A DNA stretch of 64,000 nt from Telluria mixta (GCF_029223865.1 NZ_CP119520.1:124001-188000), one strand, 5' to 3'; shown: positions 11,194 to 20,457, counted from the stretch's first letter. A program made the numbers and translations. Notes: generated by a model not told the origin, from the letters alone.

Positions 11194-11940
11194 TCAACGC
11201 CCGCCCGACACGTCGATGAACGTCCCGGTCGCATACGACGCCTCGTCCGACAACAGCCACAGCACGGCAGCGGCCACCTCGTCCGCCGTGCCGCCGCGCG
11301 CCATCGGCACGGACGATTGCAGGCGCTGGATGCGGCCCGGTTCGCCGCCGCTGGCGTGCATGTCCGTGTGGATCAGCCCCGGCCGCACGCCGTTCACGCG
11401 GATGCCTTCCTGCGCCACTTCCTTCGCCAACCCGATCGTCAGCGCGTCCACGGCCGCCTTCGACGCGGCGTAGTCGACATACTCATTGGCCGACCCGAGC
11501 ACGGCCGCGCGCGACGACACATTCACGATCGCCCCGCCGTTACCGCCGTGGTTGGTGGACATGCGCCGCACGGCGTCGCGCGCGCACAGGAAGCTGCCCG
11601 TGACGTTGGTGGCGAGGATGCGGTTGATGCGGGCGGCGTCCATGTGTTCCACCCGCGCCTGGCGCGCGAGGATGCCGGCATTGTTGACGAGGGCATCGAG
11701 CCGGCCGCAGCGTGCGTCGATGGCAGCGAACAGGCGCGCGACGTCGTCTTCGTCGGCCACGTCGGCCGCCACCGCGAACGCGCGGCCGCCGGCCGCTTCG
11801 ATGGCGCGCACGACATCGTTTGCCGCCGCTTCATTCTCCCGGTAATTCACGCAGACCGTGTAGCCGCGTCGCCCGGCCAGCAGCGCGCAGGCGGCGCCGA
11901 TGCCGCGGCTGGCGCCCGTGATCAGTACTGTCTTGTCCAT
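11194..11940 (-). CDS. SDR-family NAD(P)-dependent oxidoreductase
   Basis: The 248-residue classical short-chain dehydrogenase/reductase has the cofactor motif TGASRGIG near residue 8, NNAG near 85, and the catalytic Ser-Tyr-Lys (VSSRAAV, then YVDYAASK). The ending VSGGR is typical of glucose-dehydrogenase/FabG-like members. The start at 11940 follows a GAGGACGAG site; 11 extra in-frame residues upstream look unlike the family. The substrate cannot be told from sequence. It is the last gene of a minus-strand group behind the MipA-like and secreted proteins, 40 bases after the latter. Confidence 0.9.
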   Translation of the reverse strand: MDKTVLITGASRGIGAACALLAGRRGYTVCVNYRENEAAANDVVRAIEAAGGRAFAVAADVADEDDVARLFAAIDARCGRLDALVNNAGILARQARVEHMDAARINRILATNVTGSFLCARDAVRRMSTNHGGNGGAIVNVSSRAAVLGSANEYVDYAASKAAVDALTIGLAKEVAQEGIRVNGVRPGLIHTDMHASGGEPGRIQRLQSSVPMARGGTADEVAAAVLWLLSDEASYATGTFIDVSGGR

Positions 11941-11980
11941 TCTCGTCCTCGTCGTATGCAACCGGACGAGCATACCGCGT

Positions 11981-12694
11981 TTATTCGAAGATCGGGACGA
12001 TCGCCAGCGGCGCGTAATAGGTGACGACCTGGGCCCGTCCGGGCGCGGTGGAGAAGCGCCAGGTCACGATGGGGAAGCCTTCGTCGGGATCCCCGGTGAA
12101 GGCGGCGCCGGACGTGACGGGCAACGCCTGCTCGCCGCCGTCCGCGTGGCGCAGGCGGGCGCCGGCCGGTTCGGCCGTTCCCTTCCTTGGGAACACGAAG
12201 CGCACGCCGGCGCACTGGCGCGCGCGCTGCGACGCGTCGACGTAGCGCACGAAGCCCAGCGCCTGGGCGCAGGCCGTGCGCAGGTCGGCGGCGTCGTACT
12301 GGCCGTCGGCGCGCGGCGCGATTGTCACCTGCGGACGCAGCACGAACGGCATGCCCTTGCGGTTCAGGACGAGCGCCGCGTTCTCGTCGTACGCCGCCTT
12401 CGTCAGCGGGAACACGGTGCGGCCGAGGGCGTCCAGCGGCAGGTTCAGCTGCGTCGTCTTGCCCGTCAGCGTGAGCTGGGCGCCCTCGCCCAGTCCGGCG
12501 TGGTCGCGCGACTGCACCTGCAGCTGGCTTTGCAACAGATTCTTCGGGCCGCCGTATTTCTCGAACTGGACCATGGCCCGGTACGCATCCCGGTAGCTCA
12601 CCCATTCGCCGGCCTGTGCCTGTGCTTGCGCGCCGGTCGAAACGACCGCGAGCAGCGAGGCGAAGGCAGCAATGAGTTGGCGGGATGCGCGCAT
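11981..12694 (-). CDS. Secreted protein of unknown function
   Basis: The 237-residue protein has a clear N-terminal signal peptide (MRASRQLIAAFASLLAVVS, cleavage near AQAQA). The mature part begins GEWVSYRDAYRAMVQFEKYGG and is rich in beta-type segments, with three cysteines. I do not recognise it with confidence; it may belong to a DUF2987-type family. It begins 2 bases after the stop of the MipA/OmpV-like gene, so the two are almost certainly co-transcribed and probably act together at the cell envelope. Confidence 0.75.
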   Translation of the reverse strand: MRASRQLIAAFASLLAVVSTGAQAQAQAGEWVSYRDAYRAMVQFEKYGGPKNLLQSQLQVQSRDHAGLGEGAQLTLTGKTTQLNLPLDALGRTVFPLTKAAYDENAALVLNRKGMPFVLRPQVTIAPRADGQYDAADLRTACAQALGFVRYVDASQRARQCAGVRFVFPRKGTAEPAGARLRHADGGEQALPVTSGAAFTGDPDEGFPIVTWRFSTAPGRAQVVTYYAPLAIVPIFE

Positions 12695-12696
12695 CG

Positions 12697-13557
12697 TCAG
12701 AACCGGTAGGCGAAGGCGGTCGAAACCGTCATGTTGGTGGACCGCTCGACGAGCGGGCTCTTTGCGGCATTGCCCAGCAGGCCCTTGACCTGCAGGTTCG
12801 ACGTCAGCATCCACGAGGGCGACAGGGCCCAGTTCCAGCGCACGCCGACGCGCGCCTCCTGCAGGCCGCCGCCCGCCTCGTAGTAGGAGAACCGGCTACG
12901 CACGGCTTCGTCGCGCGTGACGCCGAAATACGTCTGGTTGTAGTTGCGGTTCACGATGGAGACGCCCGCCGACACCGACACGCGATGCTGGCTGCCCAGT
13001 TCGATCGCGAGCCGCTGCACGCCCAGGTCCAGGCGCGCGCCGTCGTGGTCGTTGCCGGCGCCGTACAGGACGCTGCTCGTCAGGCGCCATTGCGGCGTCA
13101 GGTAATAGTTCGCGAACACGCCGCCCTGCAGGCGGGCGCCGATCTCGTCCATGCCTTCCAGGCGCGTGGCGACCATGTTGCGCTTGTCGATCGGGTCCGG
13201 GACCGGGCCGATCAGGCTCGTGCCCACGGTGCCGACGCCGTCGACGGACCGGCCGGTGCCGGACTCGTCACGGCCGGGCTGCACGGCCAGCAGCGGGCCG
13301 TATTCCAACGTCGGGCTGTCCGACAGGTGCATGCCGGCGCTCATGCCGGAAATAAAAAGGCCGTTGCTCCATTGAACCTGAAGCACCGGCAACGCTGATA
13401 CCTTGCGGCTTCCCGTCCCGTCCCAGCGCGGCGCCGACTGCACGCCGAAGCCGACGTACATGTCGCGACTGCCGTCGGGCATGGGGTTGGTCGCCGGCGT
13501 CTGGGCCCACGTCGTGCCGCAGGCAGCGCTCAGCGCGAGGAAGAGAAGCTTGTTCAT
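12697..13557 (-). CDS. MipA/OmpV-family outer-membrane protein
   Basis: The 286-residue protein has an 18-residue signal peptide (MNKLLFLALSAACGTTWA) and alternating beta-strand segments. It ends in a C-terminal YRF, as outer-membrane barrels do. The sequence fits the MipA/OmpV family, whose members are porin-like or scaffold murein synthesis and are often controlled by two-component systems. It sits between the RstA-like regulator and the RstB-like kinase, so it is the best candidate target of that system (inference). The downstream secreted-protein gene follows after 2 bases. Confidence 0.88.
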   Translation of the reverse strand: MNKLLFLALSAACGTTWAQTPATNPMPDGSRDMYVGFGVQSAPRWDGTGSRKVSALPVLQVQWSNGLFISGMSAGMHLSDSPTLEYGPLLAVQPGRDESGTGRSVDGVGTVGTSLIGPVPDPIDKRNMVATRLEGMDEIGARLQGGVFANYYLTPQWRLTSSVLYGAGNDHDGARLDLGVQRLAIELGSQHRVSVSAGVSIVNRNYNQTYFGVTRDEAVRSRFSYYEAGGGLQEARVGVRWNWALSPSWMLTSNLQVKGLLGNAAKSPLVERSTNMTVSTAFAYRF

Positions 13558-13630
13558 GTTCAGGGTTGAAAGATTCGGGAAGACAATATTCTACGTCCTT
13601 GTCTTCCTTCCTCCCATATCCTTTCCTGCT

Positions 13631-14854
13631 TTAATGCCTGGTTGCCACTTCGGAAGAGAACACCACCGGCAGATCGCTGCGCGGAATCACGGCGAGGTGC
13701 GCCGGCGTCGTCACGAGCATGGCGCACATGATGTCCGGTCCCGGCACCGAGCGCAGCTCACGCACGAGGATCTTGTCGCCCGCGCGCAGGATGCCATCGA
13801 TCGCGGTCGAGTAGCAGCTGCTGGCGCCATTGCCCATGAATACGCCGACGACCATCTGCGACGCGAAATCGACGGCAGGCCTGGCGCGGCCCGGCGCGTG
13901 TTCGTCCCACAGGCGGGTCCATGCGGCCTCGTCCTTGACGACGACGGTGCGTTCCTCGTGGATGCCCGACAGGCTCGTCGCGTCCGCGGTCTGGAAGAAG
14001 ATGTCCGAGGCGGCCACCTTGTTGAACGCGACGTCGGCGTCCATGCGGTCGACGGCCACGACCTGCATCGGCTGGACCACGACGGGCAGGCAGATGGCGA
14101 CCGTCGTCACGTCGCGCTCGTCGATCTCGACTTCCAGCTTGCTGGCGCCCGCCGCAACGCGGCCGATGACCATGCTGCGGCAACCGCTGGCGTACTCGCC
14201 CGCGAACACGCCGATCAGCATCTTGCGCGTGAAATCGACCTTGGGCTGGGCCGGCACCGGCGTGCGGCCGGCGGTGTGCTGGGCCCACAGCTTGTCCCAG
14301 GCGGCTTGGTCCTTGATGACGACGGTCTGCGGCGCCGTCACGCCCGAGAACGTGTCTTTCGCCACGGTGTCGAACGTGACCGCCGTACCGGCCGCCGGCA
14401 GGAAGTTCAGTTGCTCGACCTTGTGACCGCTGCCCAGGCCGAGATCCGGCTGGTCGGCGTTCTTGACGATCGTTTCGAACAGCGCGCGGGCGCTCTCGTC
14501 CTGGCAATAGGTCTTCGGTCCGGCGATCGTGTCGCCATACGAGCACAGGCGGGTTTCCGGCTTGTTGCCGAACAAGACTTGCTCATAGGACGCGTCGGCG
14601 CAGCGACCGGCGTGATCCCAGAACACTTGCTTGCCATCGATGACGAACAGGCGGTTCTTCGTCTCGGCGCAGGCGGCAGTGCGCGCCATCTCGACGAACG
14701 GGGCGGTGGCCAGGGCAGCCGGGTTCGGCTCGCCGACCGCGATGCCGGGGCTCGCTTGCTGGTCATGCATCGTGCTTCCTCCACCGCAGGCGGCCAATGT
14801 CGCGCCGACGATCATGGCGCCCAGCGGCGTCATCACGCGTCCAAACATGCTCAT
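13631..14854 (-). CDS. Lipoprotein with two PrcB-C-like domains
   Basis: The 407-residue lipoprotein has a signal sequence ending in the lipobox LAAC (Cys23). A cysteine-containing N-terminal region is followed by two copies of a domain of the form VVxKDxAAWxxLWxxH...VDFxxxMxxGVF (about 180-285 and 300-400). This matches the PrcB C-terminal domain type (protease complex subunit family). No catalytic residues are apparent, so a binding role in the periplasm or outer membrane is likely. The start at 14854 follows AGGAGAGGGAGAG. An intrinsic-terminator-like hairpin lies in its leader, 50 bases upstream. Confidence 0.78.
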   Translation of the reverse strand: MSMFGRVMTPLGAMIVGATLAACGGGSTMHDQQASPGIAVGEPNPAALATAPFVEMARTAACAETKNRLFVIDGKQVFWDHAGRCADASYEQVLFGNKPETRLCSYGDTIAGPKTYCQDESARALFETIVKNADQPDLGLGSGHKVEQLNFLPAAGTAVTFDTVAKDTFSGVTAPQTVVIKDQAAWDKLWAQHTAGRTPVPAQPKVDFTRKMLIGVFAGEYASGCRSMVIGRVAAGASKLEVEIDERDVTTVAICLPVVVQPMQVVAVDRMDADVAFNKVAASDIFFQTADATSLSGIHEERTVVVKDEAAWTRLWDEHAPGRARPAVDFASQMVVGVFMGNGASSCYSTAIDGILRAGDKILVRELRSVPGPDIMCAMLVTTPAHLAVIPRSDLPVVFSSEVATRH

Positions 14855-14907
14855 ACTCTCCCTCTCCTGGAAACGATGGCGCCATGTACCCGGCACGCAT
14901 CCCGAAT

Positions 14908-14946
14908 AAAAAAGGGTCCGCCTTCTCTCGCGCATCGGGCGGACCC
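14908..14946 (-). terminator. Terminator-like hairpin in the leader of the PrcB-like lipoprotein gene
   Basis: On the minus strand a 9-bp perfect stem (GGGTCCGCC with GGCGGACCC) is followed by six T residues, 54 bases before the lipoprotein start codon. No minus-strand gene lies upstream for it to terminate. It could be an attenuator in the leader, or a relic. Confidence 0.65.
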
Positions 14947-15251
14947 AAACGGAAAACCCAATGAGGACAGGTCGCAAACCTACTGCGCGTTGCATTGCCG
15001 TCCTGCGATGCTCGCTGTACTCACGTACAGCTGCGCTTCTCGAACGGCACTGCTGCCGCTCGCGACGGTTTTCGACGTGTCCTGACGTGTAGACATCGTA
15101 CGGACAAGGGGCAAGAACTTCATCCGCGGACTGTCGGGCATTTGTCCTCAATTTGTAAGGGATGGTTTTTTATATGATTGCTCCTATACAATTTCGATAT
15201 GTGCAAGACCAATCCAGATCCAGACAGTAACCACGGCCGGAGGACGGCGGC
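14947..15251. other. Intergenic region before the RstB-like kinase
   Basis: No gene is seen. An inverted repeat GCTGTAC-tcac-GTACAGC lies at 15014-15031 within a GC-rich stretch. The segment 15160-15200 is A/T-rich and probably carries the promoter of the kinase gene; GGAGGACGG just before 15252 is its ribosome site. Confidence 0.5.
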
Positions 15252-16568
15252 GTGAATCGCCTGTTTTTCCGCTTCTTCGTGCTCGTGATGCTGTCGATTA
15301 CGGCCGCGACGTTCGTCATCTACTTCGTCTTCGCCCGGCTGTTCGGCGATCCGCTCGACGACATCGCGCGGCGCCAGGCGTCGGCGCAGATCTTCCTGCT
15401 CGAACAATACGTCGACCGCGCGCCGGCCGACGAGTGGCTGGGCCGCCTGAACAAGGTGCGCGAAGTGTCGGAGGCCCACTTCGACCTCATCCCGCTGGAC
15501 CAGGCGCGCGCCGCCCTGCCCGCCCGCCAGCACGAGGCGCTGGAGCGGGGCGACGTCGTGCTCGATCCCCAACACAAGGCATTCTTCCGCCGCGTCGACC
15601 TGCACGGCGACCGCTACATCGGCAGCAACGAGGAAGCGATCCGCGCCTACAACCTGCCGATCGACCTCGGCCAGGCGCTCACAATGGAAATCGTGCGCTA
15701 CGTCGTCGTGGCGCTCGCGCTGCTCGTGCCGATCGCGCTGTGGTCGCGCTCGCACTGGCAGGCGTTGCAGACGCTGTCGCGCGTGGCGGATGAATTCGGT
15801 GCCGGGCAGCTGTCGGCACGGGCGCATCTGAAGCCGGCGGACGCGGTCTATCCGCTGGCCGAACGCATCAATGCGATGGCCGAGCGCATCCAGGGGTTAT
15901 TGGAAGCGCAGAAGAACCTGCTGCACTCCGTGTCGCACGAACTCCGTACCCCGATCGCGCGGCTGGAATTCGCACTGGAACTGCTGGCCGAGCGCGCGGG
16001 CGACCCGGCGCTGACCAAGCGCATCGCGGCGATGGAAGGCGACCTGACCGAGTTGAACGACCTCGTCAACGAACTGCTGTCGATGAGCAAGCTGGACAAC
16101 GCCCAGGGCCCGCAGCGCACCCTGTTCGAGCTGGAACCGCTGCTGCGCGAATGCACGGACGGCCTGCATCCGCGGCCGCAGCGCCTGCACGTGGACCTGG
16201 GTGAGCGCCTGGGCAGCGTCGATGGCGACCGCCGCCTGATCGGCCGTGCCATCGGCAACCTGCTGAGGAATGCGCAGAAGTATGCGGCGCACGAGGTCGC
16301 GCTGCGCGTACGGCGCGACGATTGCCGCATCGAGATCGCGGTCGAGGACGACGGTCCCGGCATCCCCGAAGAGGAACGGGAACGCATCTTCGAACCGTTC
16401 TACCGTCTCGACCGCAGCCGCGACCGCGCCACCGGCGGCTTCGGCCTCGGCCTGTCGATCGCGCACAAGGCGATCTCCCTGCATGGCGGCCATCTGAAAG
16501 TCGAGCAATCGGCGCTGGGCGGCGCCCGCTTCGTCATCAGCCTGCCGGACGGCGTGCTGTCGGCCTGA
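15252..16568 (+). CDS. Sensor histidine kinase, RstB-like (GTG start)
   Basis: The 438-residue inner-membrane kinase has transmembrane helices at about 5-28 and 148-166 bracketing a periplasmic sensor domain. A HAMP linker follows (about 167-220), then the phospho-acceptor H229 in SHELRTPIARLEF, and an HATPase domain with N (LLRNAQKY), G1 (DDGPGIP) and G2 (GFGLGLSI) boxes. It starts at GTG with GGAGGACGG upstream. It is the likely partner of the RstA-like regulator at 10410; the two are separated by an opposite-strand four-gene insertion. Confidence 0.92.
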   Translation: MNRLFFRFFVLVMLSITAATFVIYFVFARLFGDPLDDIARRQASAQIFLLEQYVDRAPADEWLGRLNKVREVSEAHFDLIPLDQARAALPARQHEALERGDVVLDPQHKAFFRRVDLHGDRYIGSNEEAIRAYNLPIDLGQALTMEIVRYVVVALALLVPIALWSRSHWQALQTLSRVADEFGAGQLSARAHLKPADAVYPLAERINAMAERIQGLLEAQKNLLHSVSHELRTPIARLEFALELLAERAGDPALTKRIAAMEGDLTELNDLVNELLSMSKLDNAQGPQRTLFELEPLLRECTDGLHPRPQRLHVDLGERLGSVDGDRRLIGRAIGNLLRNAQKYAAHEVALRVRRDDCRIEIAVEDDGPGIPEEERERIFEPFYRLDRSRDRATGGFGLGLSIAHKAISLHGGHLKVEQSALGGARFVISLPDGVLSA

Positions 16569-16572
16569 ATCG

Positions 16573-17241
16573 CTATTGACCTTTTGCGGCCTTGTCGACG
16601 AGCTTGTCCGCCACGTGCAGCGTGGCCTTGAACACGTCTGCGCGATCGGCGCCTTCCATCTGGCGGGACAGCAGGCCTGGGTTCGTCAGGAAGCGGCCGC
16701 CGACGATGAGCGTGGGCGCGGAGTCGACCTGGTAGCTTGCCGCGATCCGTTCAAGCTGGCGCAGGCGTGTCGTCACGCCGAACGAATTCCACGCCTCCAG
16801 GAAGGCCGCGCGGTCGATGCCGTTCTTCGCCGCCCAATCGATGATGACGTCGTCCTTGTTCAGTCGAATATGATCAACGTGCACCGCCTTGAACACTTTC
16901 TCGTGCATGTCCCCGAGCCGGTCCAGCGCCTCGAGCGTCAGGAACAGGTGCGCTTCCGGATCGGCCTGTCCCGTCGACGGGTAATGGATGCGGCGCACCG
17001 TGATGCGGTCGCCTTCCTTCCTGACCCACTCCTCCAGTAACGGTTCCAGTGCATTGCACACCGGGCAGTGGTACATGAAGAATTCGATGACCTCGACCTT
17101 GTTGCCGTTCGCCTGCACGGGCTGCGGACGGGCGAGCGTAGCGTAATCGACGCCATTCTGCGGAACGGCGGGCGATGCACCGGCGAGAGACACCGACAGG
17201 GACAGCAGCAGGCCGAGGCCGGCGGCACGCAGGAAAAGCAT
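16573..17241 (-). CDS. Periplasmic thiol:disulfide interchange protein, DsbA type (CPVC)
   Basis: The 222-residue protein has a signal peptide (about 1-24) and a thioredoxin fold with the redox motif CPVC (C59-C62) preceded by FFMYH, as in DsbA. The cis-proline is in SAPT. The ATG at 17241 has GAAGGA upstream; the frame also opens at a TTG two codons earlier. It is closely similar to the DsbA at 17646 but has a different dipeptide between the cysteines (PV against PH), which in DsbA-type proteins shifts redox potential. It is convergent with the kinase gene, 4 bases apart. Confidence 0.92.
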   Translation of the reverse strand: MLFLRAAGLGLLLSLSVSLAGASPAVPQNGVDYATLARPQPVQANGNKVEVIEFFMYHCPVCNALEPLLEEWVRKEGDRITVRRIHYPSTGQADPEAHLFLTLEALDRLGDMHEKVFKAVHVDHIRLNKDDVIIDWAAKNGIDRAAFLEAWNSFGVTTRLRQLERIAASYQVDSAPTLIVGGRFLTNPGLLSRQMEGADRADVFKATLHVADKLVDKAAKGQ

Positions 17242-17293
17242 GGGCAATCCTTCAGGTCGTGGAAAACCTGAAGGTTACCATTTCCTTAAGGAA

Positions 17294-17626
17294 TTATCGA
17301 CGGCCGACCGGCGCCGGGCGCTCCGGCTTCACGTGGCGCATGCCGTACCACAGGTGTTCCCACCAGTGTTCGCGCGAATGCACGGTCAGGAGGCATTGCC
17401 GGTCGACTTCGCCCTTGAACACGGGGTCCTGGCATTGATTCGTCATCAGCGCGTTGCGCTGGTTTTCAGCGTTCACCAGCGCAATGGCGAGCCAGAATGC
17501 AAGACCTGCGAGCACGATCACGAGTATCCAGGCCGTGTGGTTCCAGTTACTCGAATCAAACAGATGTTCCTCGTCCGGTTTGGACTTGTCGTACATCTTC
17601 AGGATCTTGCCTTCGACATCACTCAT
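17294..17626 (-). CDS. Small single-pass membrane protein between two dsbA genes
   Basis: I do not recognise this 110-residue protein. It has an acidic/polar N-terminus (1-30), one strong membrane helix (about 31-52), and a C-terminal region with two cysteines (NQCQDP and RQCLLT) followed by a Trp/His-rich segment. The two cysteines would be periplasmic if the N-terminus is inside. It lies 19 bases after the CPHC DsbA and 52 bases before the CPVC DsbA. A link to disulfide chemistry is a guess from context only. Confidence 0.7.
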   Translation of the reverse strand: MSDVEGKILKMYDKSKPDEEHLFDSSNWNHTAWILVIVLAGLAFWLAIALVNAENQRNALMTNQCQDPVFKGEVDRQCLLTVHSREHWWEHLWYGMRHVKPERPAPVGRR

Positions 17627-17645
17627 TGCGCTGTTTCTCTACCTG

Positions 17646-18308
17646 TTATTTTGACTTGGCCGCTTTCGCAACCAGGGCGTCCATCACTTGCAGCGTGGCT
17701 CCGAACAGGACCGGCTCGTTCTGGGTCTTGACCGAATTGTAGAGCATTGCCGGCGAGGTCTGGTACTTGCCATCGATGATGATGGTCGGCACGCTGTCGA
17801 CCTTGTAGTCGCTGGTGATCTGCTGCAGGCGACGGAGCTTGGTCGTCACGCCGAACGAGTTCCAGGCTTCCAGGAACTTGTTGCGGTCGATACCGTTCTT
17901 CGACACCCAGTCGATGATGGCCGCGTCCGTGTTCAGGCGCAGGCGATCCACGTGCCAGGCCTTGAACACCTTCGGCTGGAATTCCTCGGCCTTGCCCAGC
18001 GCTTCCAAGGTCAGGCGCAGGTGCGCTTCCGGATCGTTGGGGCCCGACGACGGCAGGTGCACGCGCTTGAACACGATGTTGTCACCCTGTTTTTTGACCC
18101 ACTGTTCGAGCTGCGGTTCCAGCGCGTTGCAGTGCGGGCAGTGGTACATGAAGAACTCGATCACCTCGACCTTTTTACCCGTGGCCTGCACCGGTTGCGG
18201 CTGAGCGAGCGTCACGTACTCGACACCGCTCTTCGGGTCGGTCGGCGAAGCGAAAGCGGTGCTGGCGGCGAGGACGGTGGCGAGCAGGGCAAAACGCAGG
18301 GAACGCAT
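17646..18308 (-). CDS. dsbA: Thiol:disulfide interchange protein DsbA (CPHC)
   Basis: The 220-residue periplasmic oxidase introduces disulfides into exported proteins. A signal peptide ends near residue 20 (AFA). The CPHC motif at 57-60 is the classical DsbA dipeptide, and a helical insertion domain and the cis-proline loop SVPT follow. It is likely the principal DsbA, with the CPVC gene downstream a duplicated, diverged copy. DsbB is not in this window. Confidence 0.93.
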   Translation of the reverse strand: MRSLRFALLATVLAASTAFASPTDPKSGVEYVTLAQPQPVQATGKKVEVIEFFMYHCPHCNALEPQLEQWVKKQGDNIVFKRVHLPSSGPNDPEAHLRLTLEALGKAEEFQPKVFKAWHVDRLRLNTDAAIIDWVSKNGIDRNKFLEAWNSFGVTTKLRRLQQITSDYKVDSVPTIIIDGKYQTSPAMLYNSVKTQNEPVLFGATLQVMDALVAKAAKSK

Positions 18309-18395
18309 AGTTTTCCTTCTTGGGTTGGTTAAGCGAACGACGCGAGATTACCACTTTTTCGGTCGTCAGCCTTAGCCGGGGCTTATTTCTTGCAA

Positions 18396-18472
18396 TTGGT
18401 TACCGTCGTAACCAACACCGGGGTCAGAGCCCGATTTTTGGCAATTTCCCAAAACCGGGCTCTGACCCCGGT
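18396..18472. repeat. Two nested-series palindromes downstream of btuB
   Basis: Two perfect hairpins lie side by side. TTGGTTAC-cgtc-GTAACCAA is at 18396-18415. A 17-bp arm ACCGGGGTCAGAGCCCG at 18417-18433 is followed by its reverse complement at 18456-18472. The second starts 4 bases beyond the btuB stop codon and probably ends that transcript. Its length and perfection suggest a mobile or dispersed palindromic element, not a plain terminator. Only one copy is in this window. Confidence 0.75.
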
Positions 18473-18475
18473 TTG

Positions 18476-20457
18476 TTAGAAGTCGTACCGGGCCGACAGT
18501 TTCAGCTGGCGCCCATCGCTTGGGTAGATACCGCCCTTGCACGAGAACGCATTGCTGAAGTAGTGACGGTCCGCCAGGTTCAGCCCCGTCGCGGCGACTT
18601 CCCACGCACCCAGCTTGATGCTGTAGCGCGCGTCGAGCGTCGTGTAGGACGGGATGCGTGCGCCGCAGGTATTGCTGAAGTCGCCGCCGTAGCGCTGGCT
18701 GTCGACCCATTGCACGCCCACGTCCGCCGACTGGCCATTGCCCGGCACCCACGCCAGGCGCGCCGTCACGACGTTCTTCGGCACGAGCGCCAGTTCGCGG
18801 CCAGTGTTCGGGCCGTCCGTGAAGTGGGCGATCACGTGCTGCAGGTGCGCGCTCGCGCGCCAGCCTGCCGCCAGCGCGGCTTCGGCGTCGATCTCGAAGC
18901 CCTTGCGTTCGGTCGGATCGAGGTTCGTATTGGCGCCCCAGCCGCCGTTCAGCGTCGGGTCGTAGAAAATCTCGTTGTTCAGGCGATGGCGGAACACGCG
19001 CGCCGAAAGCGTGCGGCTGTCGTCGCCCGGCGCATGGCGCAACGTCGTGCCCAGTTCGAGGTCGTGCGACGTCTGCGCCTTCAGGATATCGAGGCTGGAC
19101 CGGTAGCCGTTCTCGTCGACGTTCGCCACGCGGTAGCTCTGCCCGCCTTCGCATACACCTCGACGAGCGGGTGCACGCGATAGCTTGCCTGCGCCTCCCA
19201 CGCGTTCTGCGATTGCGAGCGGTCTTCCGGCGCGATGCCACCCACGGCGTCCACGACGCTCTTGTCGAAGTTCTCATGGCGCGCGCCCAGGGCGATGCGG
19301 CCGTCGTGGGCCGGGTCGAAGCGCAGCTCGTCGCGCAGGTACACGGCTTTCGACGACTGGCTCGCGTCGGCGCTCGAGAACGAGGCCGTCGTCTTGCGCT
19401 TCCAGCGCGTGAAATCCACACCGCCCACCAGTTCGTTGAGCATGCCGCCGACGTCGGACAGCCAGCGGGCGCGCGGCGAGAACTGGTCCTGGCGGCCGTC
19501 GTACGCATTGTTCGAGCCGAAGGACAGGTAGTTCGAACGCACGTTGCGCTCGCGGTGCGACAGGTCGGCTGCCAGGTCGACGGCACCCAGGCGGTATTCG
19601 GCGAAGGCGTTTGCGCGGTCCGTGTTCAGCGAGCCGAAGTCGTTCGGCGTCGAGGCCTGGCGCGGGTCGGCGTCGAACTGGGCCAGCGACAGCGAACCCG
19701 GGAGACGCGAATCCTGGCGCGCGCTCTCGACGTGGATACCGGCGCGGCCGCCCGTGAAGCGGGTCTGCACGTTCAGCGAGGCCGTCGTCTGGTCGAAATC
19801 GCTGTTGCGGCGGTAGTTATTGGAGCCCTGGCGCGCGACGGCGATGTCGGCGCTGACGTTGCCCGCCGTCTGCGACAGCTGCGCGCGGACGTCGTGCTCG
19901 TGGAACGAGCCACCTTCCGCGAACACGGAACCGTGAAGGCCGCCGTCCACGTTGCGGCGCGTCGTGATCTGGATGACGCCGCCGGTGGCGCCTTCGCCAT
20001 ACAGCACGCTACCGCCGCCGCGGGTGATCTCGATGCGTTCGACCGTGTCGATCGGGATCGTCGACAGCACGGTGTTCGCCAGTTCGTTCTCGTTCAGGCG
20101 CACGCCGTCGACCATGATCACCATGTTCTGCGCGCTGTTGGTGCCGAAGCCGCGCAGGTCGAGCGCGAAGTCGGGCGACGAATCCAGGCTCTGGCGGCCG
20201 AACACGCCGCCGATCTTGCGGATCGCGCTGTTCACGTCGTTCACGCCGGCGCGGCGGATGTCGTCCTGCGTGATGACGGTGGCGCCGATCGGGCGCAGGG
20301 TTTCCACGCTCGGGAAGCGGGAACCGGTGATGACGACGGTCGATGGGTTGCCGTCCTGGGCGCGCACGGCGCTCGTGGAACAGGACAGGACGATGGCACA
20401 GGCCAGCGCGAGCGGCTTGATAGCCGGCGCGCCGCGGGTGGAGGCGGCAGTATGCAT
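18476..20457 (-). pseudogene. btuB: TonB-dependent vitamin B12 receptor, interrupted by a 1-base frameshift
   Basis: Outer-membrane receptor for cobalamin. The N-terminal part (from 20457) has a signal peptide ending AVRAQ, a TonB-box-like STVVITGSR, a plug domain with RGFGTNSAQNMVIMVDGVRL, and barrel strands. The frame breaks at about 19142-19144: the upstream frame reads VYAKAGRATA, while the +1 frame reads GQSYRVANVDENGY and continues to a normal barrel ending in F. One extra G in GCGGGCAG would restore YAKAGQSYRVAN. A cobalamin riboswitch upstream supports BtuB over other receptors. It may be a sequencing error and not a dead gene, since three other genes here show the same defect. Confidence 0.85.

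Noticed and set aside
15014..15031. Terminator
   Set aside because: The GCTGTAC/GTACAGC hairpin has no T run on either strand and no gene ending beside it.
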